In this document: positions 51,626 through 63,135 of the stretch, piece after piece
How the letters are laid out: each line of letters starts with the position of its first letter
Position numbering within the stretch: position 1 is the stretch's first letter
Assembly: GCF_014648135.1 (NCBI RefSeq)
Contig: NZ_BMQN01000002.1
Location: 124,001-188,000 of the forward strand
Source of the DNA: Deinococcus sedimenti
GTDB lineage: Bacteria; Deinococcota; Deinococci; Deinococcales; Deinococcaceae
Direction of reading: 5' to 3'
DNA: 64,000 nucleotides
Position numbers and translations under genes: made by a program
Notes under the pieces: model-generated
Database searches by the model: none
What the model was told of the DNA's origin: nothing
The model's input: only the letters and a program-made list of their open reading frames with translations

Positions 51626-52999
51626 TCAGTCCGTCCCGCTGGGCGCGTACCCGGACAGCGCCGGGTCTTCCACCCGCCGCAGCGCCGGGTTCAGCAGTTG
51701 CAGGCCTGCTACGACGGCCAGCGTCAGCCCCGCCGCGACGGCCACGCCGCCCGGTGCGTACCGCGCGGCCAGGAGGCCCGCCAGCGCGCTGCTGGCCGGG
51801 GACGTGAACTGCGCGATCAGGCGGCGGACGCTGAACACCCGCCCCTGCAACTCGGGCGGCACCTGCGACTGCCAGATGCTCTGCGAGTGCGCGTTCATTG
51901 CCGGGAACGTCAGCCCCATGACCAGCAGGGCCGCCGCTGCGCCCAGCACGGTGCCCGCCGCACCGAACGCCGCGAAACTCAAGCCCGAGACGATCATGGG
52001 CACCAGCACACCCAGCACCCGGTTCCGTTTCAGGCCGCCCCAGGTGCTGATCAGCACGCCGCCCAGCACGCCGCCGACGCTCTGCACGACGGCCAGGGTC
52101 GCCAGCGTGCCCTGGAGCGTCCCGCCGCGTGCCTCCCAGTCGCCATTCAGGCCGAACTTCACGATCAGGGGCTCCAGCACCCCCAGGTTGCTCGTGCACA
52201 GGTTCGCCACGGCAAAGGTCAGCAGCAGGGCCAGCAGCGGCCGCCGCTGCCCGATGAACACCCACCCGAAGCGCATGTCCGCCAGCAGACTGCCGCGCCC
52301 CGCGCCCTCCCGCCGCACCGGGGACGGCACGCGCAACCGCGACAGGATCAGCACCGCCACCAGGAACGTCACCGCGTCCACCGCGTACGCGAACGGCACC
52401 CCGTCATGCAGGCCCGAGAGCCACGCCGGACCGCTCCCATTCTCGCGCAGCAGCGCGGGCACGCCGATCAGCAGCGCCGCCGCCGCCGGACCCACCAGCC
52501 CCGCCAGACTCCAGACCGTCTGCATCATCCCGTTCGCGCGCGGCAGCCGCTCGCGCGGCACCAGACTCGTGTAACTCGCGTCGAACGCCGACCCGTGGAA
52601 GGTGGACACCGCGCCCATCAGGGCCGTGAGGACCACCATCGCCCACAGTGGCGTCGCCGCCGAACCCACCAGCAGCAGCGTCCCCAGCGTCAACGCGACC
52701 CCCGCCACGTCGCACGCCAGCATGATCCGCCGCCGGTCGTGCCGGTCTGTCCACGCGCCCGCCAGCGGCGCCAGCAGCGTCGCCGTGAGCGCCCACGCCA
52801 GCGCGGTCAGCGACAGCGCCGCCGCCAGCTGCGGTTTCTGCTCCGCCAGCGGAAACCGCGTCTGCGTCAGGTAGATGTTGAACGCGAACCCCGCGATGGC
52901 CGACCCGATCACGCTCAGCGCCTGCGACCCCCACAGCCACAGGAACGTCCGCCACCCATCCGGCGGCGACAGGGATTCAGGGGCAGCAGGGGAGGTCAT
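51626..52999 (-). CDS. major facilitator superfamily transporter
   Basis: Encodes 457 residues with twelve predicted membrane segments. Typical of the MFS_3/enterobactin-exporter-like group: SQALSVIGSAIAGFAFNIYLTQ in helix 1 and the loop 2-3 motif LAGAWTDRHDRRRIMLACD (G-x-x-x-D-R-x-x-R-R). A cytoplasmic loop with basic residues (SPVRREGAGRGS) divides the halves. Substrate unknown, probably a drug or small-molecule exporter. TACGCT is 6 nt before the ATG; it is divergent from the GNAT gene by 66 bp. Confidence 0.9.
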   Translation of the reverse strand: MTSPAAPESLSPPDGWRTFLWLWGSQALSVIGSAIAGFAFNIYLTQTRFPLAEQKPQLAAALSLTALAWALTATLLAPLAGAWTDRHDRRRIMLACDVAGVALTLGTLLLVGSAATPLWAMVVLTALMGAVSTFHGSAFDASYTSLVPRERLPRANGMMQTVWSLAGLVGPAAAALLIGVPALLRENGSGPAWLSGLHDGVPFAYAVDAVTFLVAVLILSRLRVPSPVRREGAGRGSLLADMRFGWVFIGQRRPLLALLLTFAVANLCTSNLGVLEPLIVKFGLNGDWEARGGTLQGTLATLAVVQSVGGVLGGVLISTWGGLKRNRVLGVLVPMIVSGLSFAAFGAAGTVLGAAAALLVMGLTFPAMNAHSQSIWQSQVPPELQGRVFSVRRLIAQFTSPASSALAGLLAARYAPGGVAVAAGLTLAVVAGLQLLNPALRRVEDPALSGYAPSGTD

Positions 53000-53065
53000 G
53001 CGCCCAGCGTAGGCCCGCCCCCACGCGCCGCACATGCGCCAGATGACCTGCCCTACCCTGACCAC

Positions 53066-53476
53066 ATGCTGCGCCTGCACGCCACCCCCACCCCCGACAC
53101 GGACGCCCTCCTGACCCGCGCCATGTCCCCCGACCCGGCCCGCATCCAGGCCGCGCTGCACCGCGCCCGCACCGACCCCGACTGGCAGCTGCACACCTGG
53201 GAGGCCGGGGGGAAGGTCGTCTGCGCCGCCACACTCACCGTCCACGGAGCACACGGCACCGTCCGGTACATCGGCACGCACCCCACTCACACCGGGCAGG
53301 GCCACGCCCGAGCCCTCCTGCACGCCCTGATGAACACCCTGCACCTGCACACCCTGACCGCCGAAACGGACGATGACGCCGCCGACTTCTACCGCCGCAG
53401 CGGCTTCCACGTCCAGGAAATCCCCAGCCCCTGGGACCGCCGCCGCTACCGCTGCACCCTCACGCGCGAGGCGTGA
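53066..53476 (+). CDS. GNAT-family N-acetyltransferase
   Basis: Encodes 136 residues. Acetyl-CoA binding motif A is THPTHTGQGHARALLHALM (the Q-G-x-G/A loop followed by a helix), and ADFYRRSGFHVQEIP is the C-terminal motif B. Transfers an acetyl group to an unknown amine. TACCCT is 6 nt before the ATG. It shares a short divergent promoter region with the MFS exporter, so a detoxification pair (acetylate or export) is a reasonable guess. Confidence 0.85.
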   Translation: MLRLHATPTPDTDALLTRAMSPDPARIQAALHRARTDPDWQLHTWEAGGKVVCAATLTVHGAHGTVRYIGTHPTHTGQGHARALLHALMNTLHLHTLTAETDDDAADFYRRSGFHVQEIPSPWDRRRYRCTLTREA

Positions 53477-53548
53477 TCAGGCCGGGAGACCGCGCCCGCG
53501 TCAACCCCGCAGCGGCTCAGGCCAGAGGTGCAGGTGATCCACAAGGAC

Positions 53549-54097
53549 CTACTTCTGCCGGAGTTTCTTGCGTTCCTGCACGGCGAGTTCGTCCACGCGT
53601 TCGTTCTCGCCGTGCCCGGCGTGCCCCTTGACCCACACGAACGTCAGGGCGTGCGTGCGGGCCTGCGCGATGAGTTCCTCCCACAGGTCCTGGTTCTTCA
53701 CGGGGTCGCCCCCGGCGGTCTTCCAGCCGTTGCGCTGCCACTTCAGGATCCAGCCGTCCGTGAACGCCTTGCGCAGGTACTGGCTGTCGGTCACGACCCG
53801 CACCTGGCAGGGTCGTTTGAGGACCTTCAGGCCTTCGAGGAGGCCGCGCAGTTCCATGCGGTTGTTGGTGGTGCCTTCCTCGTTGCCGCTCAGGACGAGT
53901 TCCTTGCCCTTGTAGTTGAGGATGGTGGCCCAGCCGCCGTGTCCGGCCTGGGTGTCGCACGCGCCGTCGCTGTACAGTTCGACGTTCTCCCCGGTGATGG
54001 GCGCGTCTGGCTGGATGCCGGCCTTGATGGGCAGGCGGTCGCGCGCGGCGGCCTGCGCTTTCTGCGCGGAAGATTGGGGGCGGTGCGGGCGGGACAT
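53549..54097 (-). CDS. rnhA: ribonuclease HI
   Basis: Encodes 182 residues. Cuts the RNA strand of RNA-DNA hybrids. Catalytic residues Asp44 (LYSDGACD), Glu82 (NNRMELRG), Asp104 (VVTDSQYL) and Asp169 (ENERVDELA) are all present, as is the basic protrusion region (WQRNGWKTAGG). A basic, Ala/Gln-rich 35-residue N-terminal extension precedes the core, absent from E. coli RNase HI. TACAGT is 7 nt before the ATG. Confidence 0.96.
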   Translation of the reverse strand: MSRPHRPQSSAQKAQAAARDRLPIKAGIQPDAPITGENVELYSDGACDTQAGHGGWATILNYKGKELVLSGNEEGTTNNRMELRGLLEGLKVLKRPCQVRVVTDSQYLRKAFTDGWILKWQRNGWKTAGGDPVKNQDLWEELIAQARTHALTFVWVKGHAGHGENERVDELAVQERKKLRQK

Positions 54098-54136
54098 CCT
54101 GGGAACTGTAGGGATGGGCGGCCCGTACTGTCAAGC

Positions 54137-54598
54137 ATGATCCGCTCGCCGCTGACCATTCCTGAACCGGACCGTACACCCGCGATTGTCACGCACCTGT
54201 CGCCGCTGGCGGGGTTCCTGATCCCGACGGTGGGGAACCTGCTGGGGCCGCTGGTGGCGTGGCTGGCGTACCGGGACCGCAGCCGCGCTCTGGACGATCA
54301 GGGCAAGGAGGCGCTGAACTTCCAGATCAGCTGGTGGCTGTACTCGCTGGTGGTGGGCGTGCTGGGCTTCGCGCTGTTCAGCCTGGGCCTGCTGGGGGGT
54401 GCGGTGGGCGCGGCGGCGGGCGCGCCGGACGTGGGGGCGTTCGCGTTCCTGGGGTCGTTCGGAGCGTTCTTCCTGCTGTTCCTGCCGGTGCTGCTGATCA
54501 CGAGTCTGGTGCCGTTCGTGTTCATGATCCTGGCGGTGGTGCGGGTCAGTGCGGGGCAGGCGTACCATTACCCGCTCAGCATCCGCTTTCTGAAGTAA
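54137..54598 (+). CDS. DUF4870 membrane protein
   Basis: Encodes 153 residues of the DUF4870 (Tic20-like) family: AIVTHLSPLAGFLIPTVGNLLGPLVAWLAYRDRS, then the family motif DDQGKEALNFQISWWLY, and two to three further hydrophobic helices. Function unknown. The 39 bp between this gene and the divergent rnhA hold two opposed leaderless -10 boxes (TACTGT for this gene, TACAGT for rnhA), a very compact bidirectional promoter. Confidence 0.9.
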   Translation: MIRSPLTIPEPDRTPAIVTHLSPLAGFLIPTVGNLLGPLVAWLAYRDRSRALDDQGKEALNFQISWWLYSLVVGVLGFALFSLGLLGGAVGAAAGAPDVGAFAFLGSFGAFFLLFLPVLLITSLVPFVFMILAVVRVSAGQAYHYPLSIRFLK

Positions 54599-54640
54599 AG
54601 CGCTGGGTAAAGCAGGACATTACCGGGGTATGCTGCCCGC

Positions 54641-55393
54641 ATGCGGATCATGGCTGTGTTTGCGCACCCGGACGACGAGATCGGGTGCATCGGGACGCTG
54701 GCGAAGCACGCGGCGCGCGGGGACGAGGTGCTGCTGGTCTGGACGACGCTGGGGGAACTCGCCAGTCAGTTCGGGGACACCTCGCACGAGGAGGTGACCC
54801 GCGTGCGCCGCGAGCATGGCGCGTGGGTCGCCCAGAGGATCGGGGCGCGGTATCACTTCTTCGACATGGGGGACAGCCGCATGACGGGCGGCCGCGCCGA
54901 GGCGCTGCAACTGGCGCGGCTGTACGCGCAGTTCCGGCCGAACGCGGTGATCACCTGGAGTGACGATCACCCGCACCCGGATCACCGGATGACCGCGAAG
55001 ATCGCGTTCGATGCGATCACGCTGGCGCGCATCCCGAAGATCATCAACGAGGCGGGGGGCGCCGCAATGCCGCCTGCGCCGGACCTGAGCGGGGACGCCG
55101 CGCCGGAAAGTGGCGAGGACGTGCGCCGCCTGGACGCGTGGCGGGACCCGGTGCGTTTCTACCAGTACTTCGCGCCCGCCAGCCCCTACCCGGAGGTGTT
55201 CGTGAACACGGCGGACACCCTGGACGTCGCGGCGGAGGTCATGGGCTTCTATCAGGCGTTCTACAGGTGGCAGTGGACGGCGGAGCAGTACCGGGCGGCG
55301 CGGGTGGACCTGGGTCGCCTGGCGGGCGTGGGCGCGGCCGAGCGGTTCAACCTGCGGGTCACGCACCTGCCCGCGCGGGACTACCTGCACTGA
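54641..55393 (+). CDS. PIG-L/LmbE-family deacetylase (BshB-like)
   Basis: Encodes 250 residues. The zinc site is MAVFAHPDDEIGCIGTLA (A-H-P-D-D-E) and DDHPHPDHRMTAK (H-P-D-H). Family members de-N-acetylate GlcNAc conjugates, including GlcNAc-malate in bacillithiol synthesis (BshB), a thiol made by Deinococcus; the assignment to BshB is inferred, since paralogues exist. TATGCT is 6 nt before the ATG. Confidence 0.9.
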   Translation: MRIMAVFAHPDDEIGCIGTLAKHAARGDEVLLVWTTLGELASQFGDTSHEEVTRVRREHGAWVAQRIGARYHFFDMGDSRMTGGRAEALQLARLYAQFRPNAVITWSDDHPHPDHRMTAKIAFDAITLARIPKIINEAGGAAMPPAPDLSGDAAPESGEDVRRLDAWRDPVRFYQYFAPASPYPEVFVNTADTLDVAAEVMGFYQAFYRWQWTAEQYRAARVDLGRLAGVGAAERFNLRVTHLPARDYLH

Positions 55394-55477
55394 CCGGGAC
55401 TGCCCTGACCGGCGCCGAGTGAGCGGTTTGGGGGGCGGGACGCGCGCCCGGCGGGGAACGCGCTACAGTGTCGGGGC

Positions 55478-56029
55478 ATGTCGGAGTCCATTCACATCAA
55501 GCAGACGATCGTGGTCCGTGCCCGCCCGGACGTCCTGTACCGCCTCGCGCTGGAGCCGAAACGCCGCGCGAAATGGGACCCGAACCTCGCCAAGGCCGAG
55601 TACGAGGGCGAGGGCGGCCGCCTCGCGAACAACTCGCTCGTGCGCTTCAAGTTCACGCGCCGCCTGCTGGGCCTGAGCTTCACCGCGAAGTACGGGCAGC
55701 TTCAGGCTCCGCAGCGCGGCGGCTGGGAAAGCGTCCGGCACGTCGGCCCGCTGGAGAAACTCACGCAGGGCTGGATCTTCAAACCCATGCCCGGCGGGAC
55801 CGAGGTGACCCTGACCGTGCACGGCAAGGTCCGTTACAAGTGGGTGCGGGTACCCGTCGAGCGCGTCCTGCACAACATGGTCGCCACGACCCTGCTGGAA
55901 CTCCAGCGGACCGTGGACGCCCAGGGCGCGCAGCTCATGGAGGACATGGGCCGCGAACTGGCCGAGAAGCAGAAAGCCGACCAGAAGGCCGCGAAGGAAG
56001 CCGCGAAGGCCGCCAAGCGCAAGAAGTAA
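55478..56029 (+). CDS. SRPBCC-family protein with basic C-terminal tail
   Basis: Encodes 183 residues. IHIKQTIVVRARPDVLYRLALEPKRRAKWDPN opens a START/polyketide-cyclase-type helix-grip domain (about 1-145), closed by a long helix. A Lys/Ala-rich tail (AEKQKADQKAAKEAAKAAKRKK) of about 30 residues is probably an extended positive helix able to bind nucleic acid or anionic membrane. Ligand unknown. TACAGT ends 8 nt before the ATG. Confidence 0.85.
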   Translation: MSESIHIKQTIVVRARPDVLYRLALEPKRRAKWDPNLAKAEYEGEGGRLANNSLVRFKFTRRLLGLSFTAKYGQLQAPQRGGWESVRHVGPLEKLTQGWIFKPMPGGTEVTLTVHGKVRYKWVRVPVERVLHNMVATTLLELQRTVDAQGAQLMEDMGRELAEKQKADQKAAKEAAKAAKRKK

Positions 56030-56053
56030 GGTCGACGCAGATCGCGCCCCGGT

Positions 56054-56401
56054 TCAGCTGGGGCGCGACGTCGTTTGGCGCTCCTCGTCCGGCGTGAGGA
56101 TCAGCACCGTGCCGTCCTTCGTTCCGAACGCCGTCCAGGGTTCCTCCGCACGGACGCGGTAGCCCTCGGCGGGGCGCAGGCGCACGAAATTGCTCAGCGG
56201 GAGATCCACGACCGCCTCGCCACTCAGACACAGCAGCCAGCCGGTCTCGGCAGGCCCGGACAGGGTGCCGGACAGGTTCACGACGCGCACGCGACCGCCG
56301 GGCAGCCGCACCCACTCGCCGGGACTGCCCTGCGCCAGCCGCGCCAGATGCAGGGATTGAGGAACGTCAGGTTTCACGGGCGTCACAGTGGAGCACGTCA
56401 T
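56054..56401 (-). CDS. cupin-like small hypothetical protein
   Basis: Encodes 115 residues. The strand pattern (RVRVVNLSGTLSGPAETGWLLCLSGEAVVDLP, FVRLRPAEGYRVRAEEPWTAF, GTVLILTPDE) and the G-W-L-L-x-L-S-G-E followed by L-R-x-A-E-G-Y-R-V recall a one-domain cupin without metal ligands. Function unknown. It converges with the SRPBCC gene with 24 bp between stops. Confidence 0.7.
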   Translation of the reverse strand: MTCSTVTPVKPDVPQSLHLARLAQGSPGEWVRLPGGRVRVVNLSGTLSGPAETGWLLCLSGEAVVDLPLSNFVRLRPAEGYRVRAEEPWTAFGTKDGTVLILTPDEERQTTSRPS

Positions 56402-56493
56402 ATCACGCCCCGGCCCGCGTGAGGGCAGAGGGCCAGGAAACGTCCAACGCCCAGCGCACGGCTGTCCAGCTCAGCTGCACTCGATCCGGCCGC

Positions 56494-56544
56494 ATGAAAG
56501 ATCCCGCCGACTTCTGGGCGAGGTGGCGGGACGTGATGGGCTGA
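56494..56544 (+). CDS. possible 16-residue Trp-rich peptide
   Basis: An ATG-initiated frame encodes MKDPADFWARWRDVMG, an amphipathic, aromatic peptide ending 4 bp before the topA stop codon on the other strand. No ribosome site is evident and the -10 pattern is poor. It is listed because its composition (two Trp, balanced charges) is unusual for random GC-rich sequence. Could be chance. Confidence 0.2.
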   Translation: MKDPADFWARWRDVMG

Positions 56545-56548
56545 CTCC

Positions 56549-59461
<2,913 letters not shown>

Positions 59462-59631
59462 AAGCAAGGGTGCTCCCCTAAAGAAGTCAGGGGTGAGCGT
59501 AGCACGCCCCCGCAGAAGCTTCCGGGAGAAGCGGACCAATACCCCCTTATGAACGGACCCCGTCCCGGACGGCCCGGGCCCACGCGAGAAAGTCCTCAGG
59601 ATTCAGATTTCCTTCATGCTACGCTGCCCGC

Positions 59632-60201
59632 ATGCGAGCCCGGGGCGCCACGCTCTCCATCATTCCCCTCGCGGTCACCGCCCTGCTCCTGACGGGCTTC
59701 CTGACCGCGCCCCCTCTTCAACTCCCCAACTCCGCACCTAACCCCACCCTGATCGTCCTCGGTGCCGCGCAGTACGACGGACGGCCCAGCCCCGCCTTCC
59801 AGCGCCGCCTCGACCACGCCCTCAGCCTCTACCGCCAGGGCCACGTCCGGCAGGTCGTCGTCACCGGCGGCCGCCAGCCCGGCGACCGCTACACCGAAGG
59901 CCGCGTCGGCACCACCTACCTGTACCAGCATGGCGTCCCCAGCGGCGCCCTGATCGCCGAGGAACGCAGCCGCACCACCGTCCAGAACCTCGAGAACGCC
60001 CGCGCCCAGCTGCCCGGCGGGACACCCGTCACGCTCGTCACCGACGCGGCCCACGCCCCACGCGCCCTCGCGCTGGCCCGCGCCATGAACATGAACGCCA
60101 ACGTCAGCGCCAGCCCCCTGAGCCCCCAGACCAGTCGCCAGTACGTCCTGCGCGAGAAATTCGCCCTGCTCGGCTACGCGCTGCTCGGCATCCGACTGTA
60201 A
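59632..60201 (+). CDS. YdcF/SanA-like DUF218 protein
   Basis: Encodes 189 residues. An N-terminal membrane anchor (about 8-26) is followed by the DUF218 domain: TLIVLGAAQYDGRPSPAFQRRLDHALSLYR, VVVTGGRQPGDRYTEG, and EERSRTTVQNLENAR with the E-x-x-S-x-x-T-x-x-N motif; VTLVTDAAHAPRAL is the usual C-terminal part. Family linked to envelope integrity (SanA) or vancomycin sensitivity. TACGCT is 6 nt before the ATG. Confidence 0.9.
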   Translation: MRARGATLSIIPLAVTALLLTGFLTAPPLQLPNSAPNPTLIVLGAAQYDGRPSPAFQRRLDHALSLYRQGHVRQVVVTGGRQPGDRYTEGRVGTTYLYQHGVPSGALIAEERSRTTVQNLENARAQLPGGTPVTLVTDAAHAPRALALARAMNMNANVSASPLSPQTSRQYVLREKFALLGYALLGIRL

Positions 60202-60256
60202 GAAAGAGAGGTGCGGGGCGCAGGAGGTCATCCCCTGCGCCCCGCACCTCTCTTTC
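60202..60256. terminator. 23-bp perfect inverted repeat, bidirectional terminator
   Basis: Arms 60202-60224 and 60234-60256 are perfectly complementary over 23 bp (starting GAAAGAGAGGTGCGGGGCG) with a 9-nt loop. Starts right after the ydcF-like stop and ends 4 bp before the murJ stop. On either strand the stem ends in a T-rich run (CTCTCTTTC). The most extensive perfect palindrome in the window. Confidence 0.85.
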
Positions 60257-60260
60257 CGAA

Positions 60261-61880
60261 CTACCGCTTCAGTCGTCGTGTGACCGCCGCGACTTCCGGC
60301 ATCCGCAGGGCGAGCGCGCCGCCCAGGTACACGGCGAGGCCCGCGCCGCCCGCCAGGGCCAGGACCGGGAGGCTGGTCAGGATGAACCCCGGCTGGATCG
60401 GCAGCGCGCGCGCGATCAGCCACGCCGCGCCCCCGGCCACCCCCGCCAGTGGCACGACGCGCAGCAGGTGCCCCATGACCTCGCGCGCGGGGAAGCCCAC
60501 CGCGCGGCGGTACAGGACGATCAGGGCCGCCGTCATGAGCAGCCCGCTGATGGTGGTGCTCAGCCCGAAGCCAATCAATCCCAGCGGTGGCACCAGCAGC
60601 CGGTACAGGCCGACCTCCAGCACGAAGCCGATGGCGCTGATCGTCACGGCCTCCCGCGTGCGTTCCCGCGCGTAGAAGGTCCGCAGCAGCACCGTCACCA
60701 GCGCCCACGGCACCAGCGCCAGGGACCAGCTGCTCAGGATGCCCGCCCCGGCCAGAAATTTCACGGTCTCCTCGGCGCTGCGGGGCGCGTGGGTGTTGAT
60801 GATGCTGATCACGTACGGGGACAGCGCAATGATCAGCGCGCTCATGGGGGCCGCCAGGAAGGTCGTGGTGCGGATGGTACTGGCCGTCAGCGCGCGGAAC
60901 TGCGCCCAGTTCTGCTCGGCGGCCGCCTGCGAGAAACGCGGGAAAACCGCCAGGACGGGCGACACGACGAACAGGCCGTTCACGGTGGTGAACAGCGCCT
61001 GAGCGTTGAAGTACCCGGCCTGCGTGCCGGACTCGAACAGCCGCGCGTCGGACAGCAGGCGCAGCACGTACACGTTCAGGAACTGCCGCGCACCGGCGGT
61101 CAGGGTGAACGGCGCCATCTGACGCAGCACGCGACGCACCGCCGGGTGACCCATCAGGGCCGGGGTGGGCAGCAGCCCGAAGCGGTTCAGGGCGGGCAAC
61201 TGCACGACCAGCTGCGCCACCCCGCCGAGCAGCCACCCGAACGCCAGCCACTCGGCCTGCTTGGGCAGCAGCACCAGCGCCGCGATGCTGGCGATGTTGA
61301 ACGCCACGGGCGCGAAACTGCTCTCGCGGAAGTGCTCGTCGGCGTTCAACAGCCCCATGGCGATGGCGGACAGGCTGATCAGCATCAGGAACGGCATGAC
61401 CATGCGCGTCATGAACAGCGCCAGTTCCCGGTCAATGTTCGACTGCCCGGCCAGCAGCAGGTCCACGAGGTACGGCGCGGCCAGGATGCCCGCCGCCATC
61501 AGCAGGAGGTTCACGGCGATCAGCACGCCGCTGAACGCCTGCGCCAGCCGCCTGCGCTCGGCGTCGTCCAGGGTCTTGTAGACCGGGATGAACGAGTTCA
61601 CCAGGGCGCCCTCGGCCAGCAGTTCCCGCAGCAGGTTCGGGATGGTGATGGCCGTGTTGAACGCCTCGACCAGCGTCACGCTGAACAGGTTGTTCAGGGC
61701 CATCTGGCGCAGGATGCCGCTCAGGCGCGAGCCGAGCGTGCCGAGCATCACGATGATCGTGTTCGCCCGCAGGGACTTCTTCGGACTGGCGGGCCGGGGC
61801 GCGTCGGGCGGTCCGGCGTCCTCGAAGGTCATGTTCAGTTCGGGTGGGGCGGGCGGCTGGCCCAGCGGGGACTTGCTCAC
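60261..61880 (-). CDS. murJ: lipid II flippase MurJ
   Basis: Encodes 539 residues with about fourteen membrane helices. Flips lipid II across the membrane for peptidoglycan synthesis. The N-terminal LGTLGSRLSGILRQMALNNLFS and NTAITIPNLLRELLAEGALVNSFIPVY (the NLLR-x-LLAEGAL motif) are the family signature, with ALFTTVNGLFVVSPVLAVFPRFS in helix 8. An N-terminal 35-residue Pro-rich extension is unusual. GTG start with TACAGT 6 nt upstream. Confidence 0.95.
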   Translation of the reverse strand: MSKSPLGQPPAPPELNMTFEDAGPPDAPRPASPKKSLRANTIIVMLGTLGSRLSGILRQMALNNLFSVTLVEAFNTAITIPNLLRELLAEGALVNSFIPVYKTLDDAERRRLAQAFSGVLIAVNLLLMAAGILAAPYLVDLLLAGQSNIDRELALFMTRMVMPFLMLISLSAIAMGLLNADEHFRESSFAPVAFNIASIAALVLLPKQAEWLAFGWLLGGVAQLVVQLPALNRFGLLPTPALMGHPAVRRVLRQMAPFTLTAGARQFLNVYVLRLLSDARLFESGTQAGYFNAQALFTTVNGLFVVSPVLAVFPRFSQAAAEQNWAQFRALTASTIRTTTFLAAPMSALIIALSPYVISIINTHAPRSAEETVKFLAGAGILSSWSLALVPWALVTVLLRTFYARERTREAVTISAIGFVLEVGLYRLLVPPLGLIGFGLSTTISGLLMTAALIVLYRRAVGFPAREVMGHLLRVVPLAGVAGGAAWLIARALPIQPGFILTSLPVLALAGGAGLAVYLGGALALRMPEVAAVTRRLKR

Positions 61881-61923
61881 CGGGCCACTGTAGCGCCGCC
61901 CACGCTGCGGGGAGAGGGGCGGG

Positions 61924-62379
61924 TCAGTCGGTCAGGGCGTGCGCCTGTCCGTCCGGCCCGATGAACAGGCGCGCGGACCCCAGCGCCACCGGCAGGCGCA
62001 GCGTCCCCAGGTACGCCTGGAGGTGCGCCGGAAAGGCGTCCAGCGTGATGGGCGTGCGTGGCGCGGCGACCAGCCGGTACACGCCAGCCTCGCCGGGCAC
62101 GTGGTCGTACACGAACGCACCCCGGCGCTGCGGGGCGCACAGGTGCTCGTCGAACCCTCCCACGTCCACGCTGGTGTCCTCGGTCTCGGGGCGGGTATCC
62201 AGCCACACGTGCGTGGCCTCCAGCAGTTCCTCGGACGCCAGCGCGGCGGCGGGCACCGTGTCGTCCCCGGCGGCCAGGAACTGCGCCACGAACCCGCGCG
62301 GGTCGGTGGCGAACCAGTCGAATTCCACGCCCGCGATCTCCTCGCGGGTCAGGGGTGTGTGCGGCGTTTCCCCGGTCAT
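61924..62379 (-). CDS. hypothetical acidic protein, 151 residues
   Basis: An acidic protein starting [27 protein letters not shown]. Motifs such as GFDEHLCAPQRRGAFVYDHVPGEAGVYRLVAAPRTPITL and LRLPVALGSARLFIGPDGQAHAL suggest a small alpha/beta or beta domain. Family not recognised. Its ATG overlaps the stop codon of the upstream gene (TGATG, shared A), indicating coupled translation and probably a joint function. Confidence 0.75.
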   Translation of the reverse strand: MTGETPHTPLTREEIAGVEFDWFATDPRGFVAQFLAAGDDTVPAAALASEELLEATHVWLDTRPETEDTSVDVGGFDEHLCAPQRRGAFVYDHVPGEAGVYRLVAAPRTPITLDAFPAHLQAYLGTLRLPVALGSARLFIGPDGQAHALTD

Positions 62380-62801
62380 CAGGGGTTCAGGAGGTTCTGG
62401 ATGGCCGGGGTCTGCTCGGGGAACTTCACCGCGACGTTCACGGTCGTCCCGGCGGGCGTGGCGGGGTCCACGTTGATCCAGTGGCTGGCCAGCACCGGCG
62501 GGTTCGGCTGCGGATCGATGGCCCGCACGAGCACGCGGCCCTGCGGCGGCACGAACGCACACCAGCCCTCGGCGGTCGCGGCGAACGCCCGGACGGGCAG
62601 CACGCTCTGCAGCGTCAGGTCGTCCGGGGTGGCCCAGTACTCGATCAGGAGGCTGGCCTGCTCGCGGCCCAGGTCCTCCGCGGCCACGTCCACCTGAATT
62701 TCGATGCCGTCGGCACGGCCGGGAACGAGGTTCATCCAGCCCGGCACGACCAGGCGACCACTGAGGGCACTCTTGAACTGCTGAGGGACGGGCTGAGTCA
62801 T
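62379..62801 (-). CDS. hypothetical beta-rich protein, 140 residues
   Basis: Encodes 140 residues without a signal peptide. Strand-rich sequence with [49 protein letters not shown], and [34 protein letters not shown], hinting at an immunoglobulin-like or carbohydrate-binding-like sandwich, but no family was recognised. TACGCT is 7 nt before the ATG. First gene of a two-gene leaderless operon with the acidic protein gene. Confidence 0.7.
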   Translation of the reverse strand: MTQPVPQQFKSALSGRLVVPGWMNLVPGRADGIEIQVDVAAEDLGREQASLLIEYWATPDDLTLQSVLPVRAFAATAEGWCAFVPPQGRVLVRAIDPQPNPPVLASHWINVDPATPAGTTVNVAVKFPEQTPAIQNLLNP

Positions 62802-62868
62802 CCTGCCCAGCGTAGCGCACCGCCCTTCCCGGAATCTTTCAGACCGCGCGCCTCACTGTGCCGGGGCT

Positions 62869-63003
62869 TCAGCGGCGGATGGTGCGCAGCAGCGCGCGGA
62901 TCACCACGAAGCCCACCGCGAAGAACAGCAGGGGCGTGAGGTTCACGGTCACTTCCGCGTCCTTCTCGGGTTCCAGGGGGTTCTGCCTGCGGTACTTGAT
63001 CAT
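62869..63003 (-). CDS. 44-residue single-pass membrane protein
   Basis: A short frame with TAGGCT 7 nt before its ATG, the leaderless pattern of this genome. The product begins [18 protein letters not shown] (cationic then acidic), continues with one hydrophobic helix (about residues 22-37, [18 protein letters not shown]) and ends RTIRR. Such a layout fits a small inner-membrane protein with cytoplasmic ends. It is divergent from tdh. No family recognised. Confidence 0.65.
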   Translation of the reverse strand: MIKYRRQNPLEPEKDAEVTVNLTPLLFFAVGFVVIRALLRTIRR

Positions 63004-63135
63004 GCGCCCCAGCCTACGCCGGGGCGCGCGCGGGGGCGCACACAAATCGTTAAGCCTGCCCGTTCAGTGCCGGGCGTCCAGTCCACGCGGCCCGGCCCGT
63101 TGCGCCCCGGCCCGCGCGGCGGTAGAACTGCCCCC

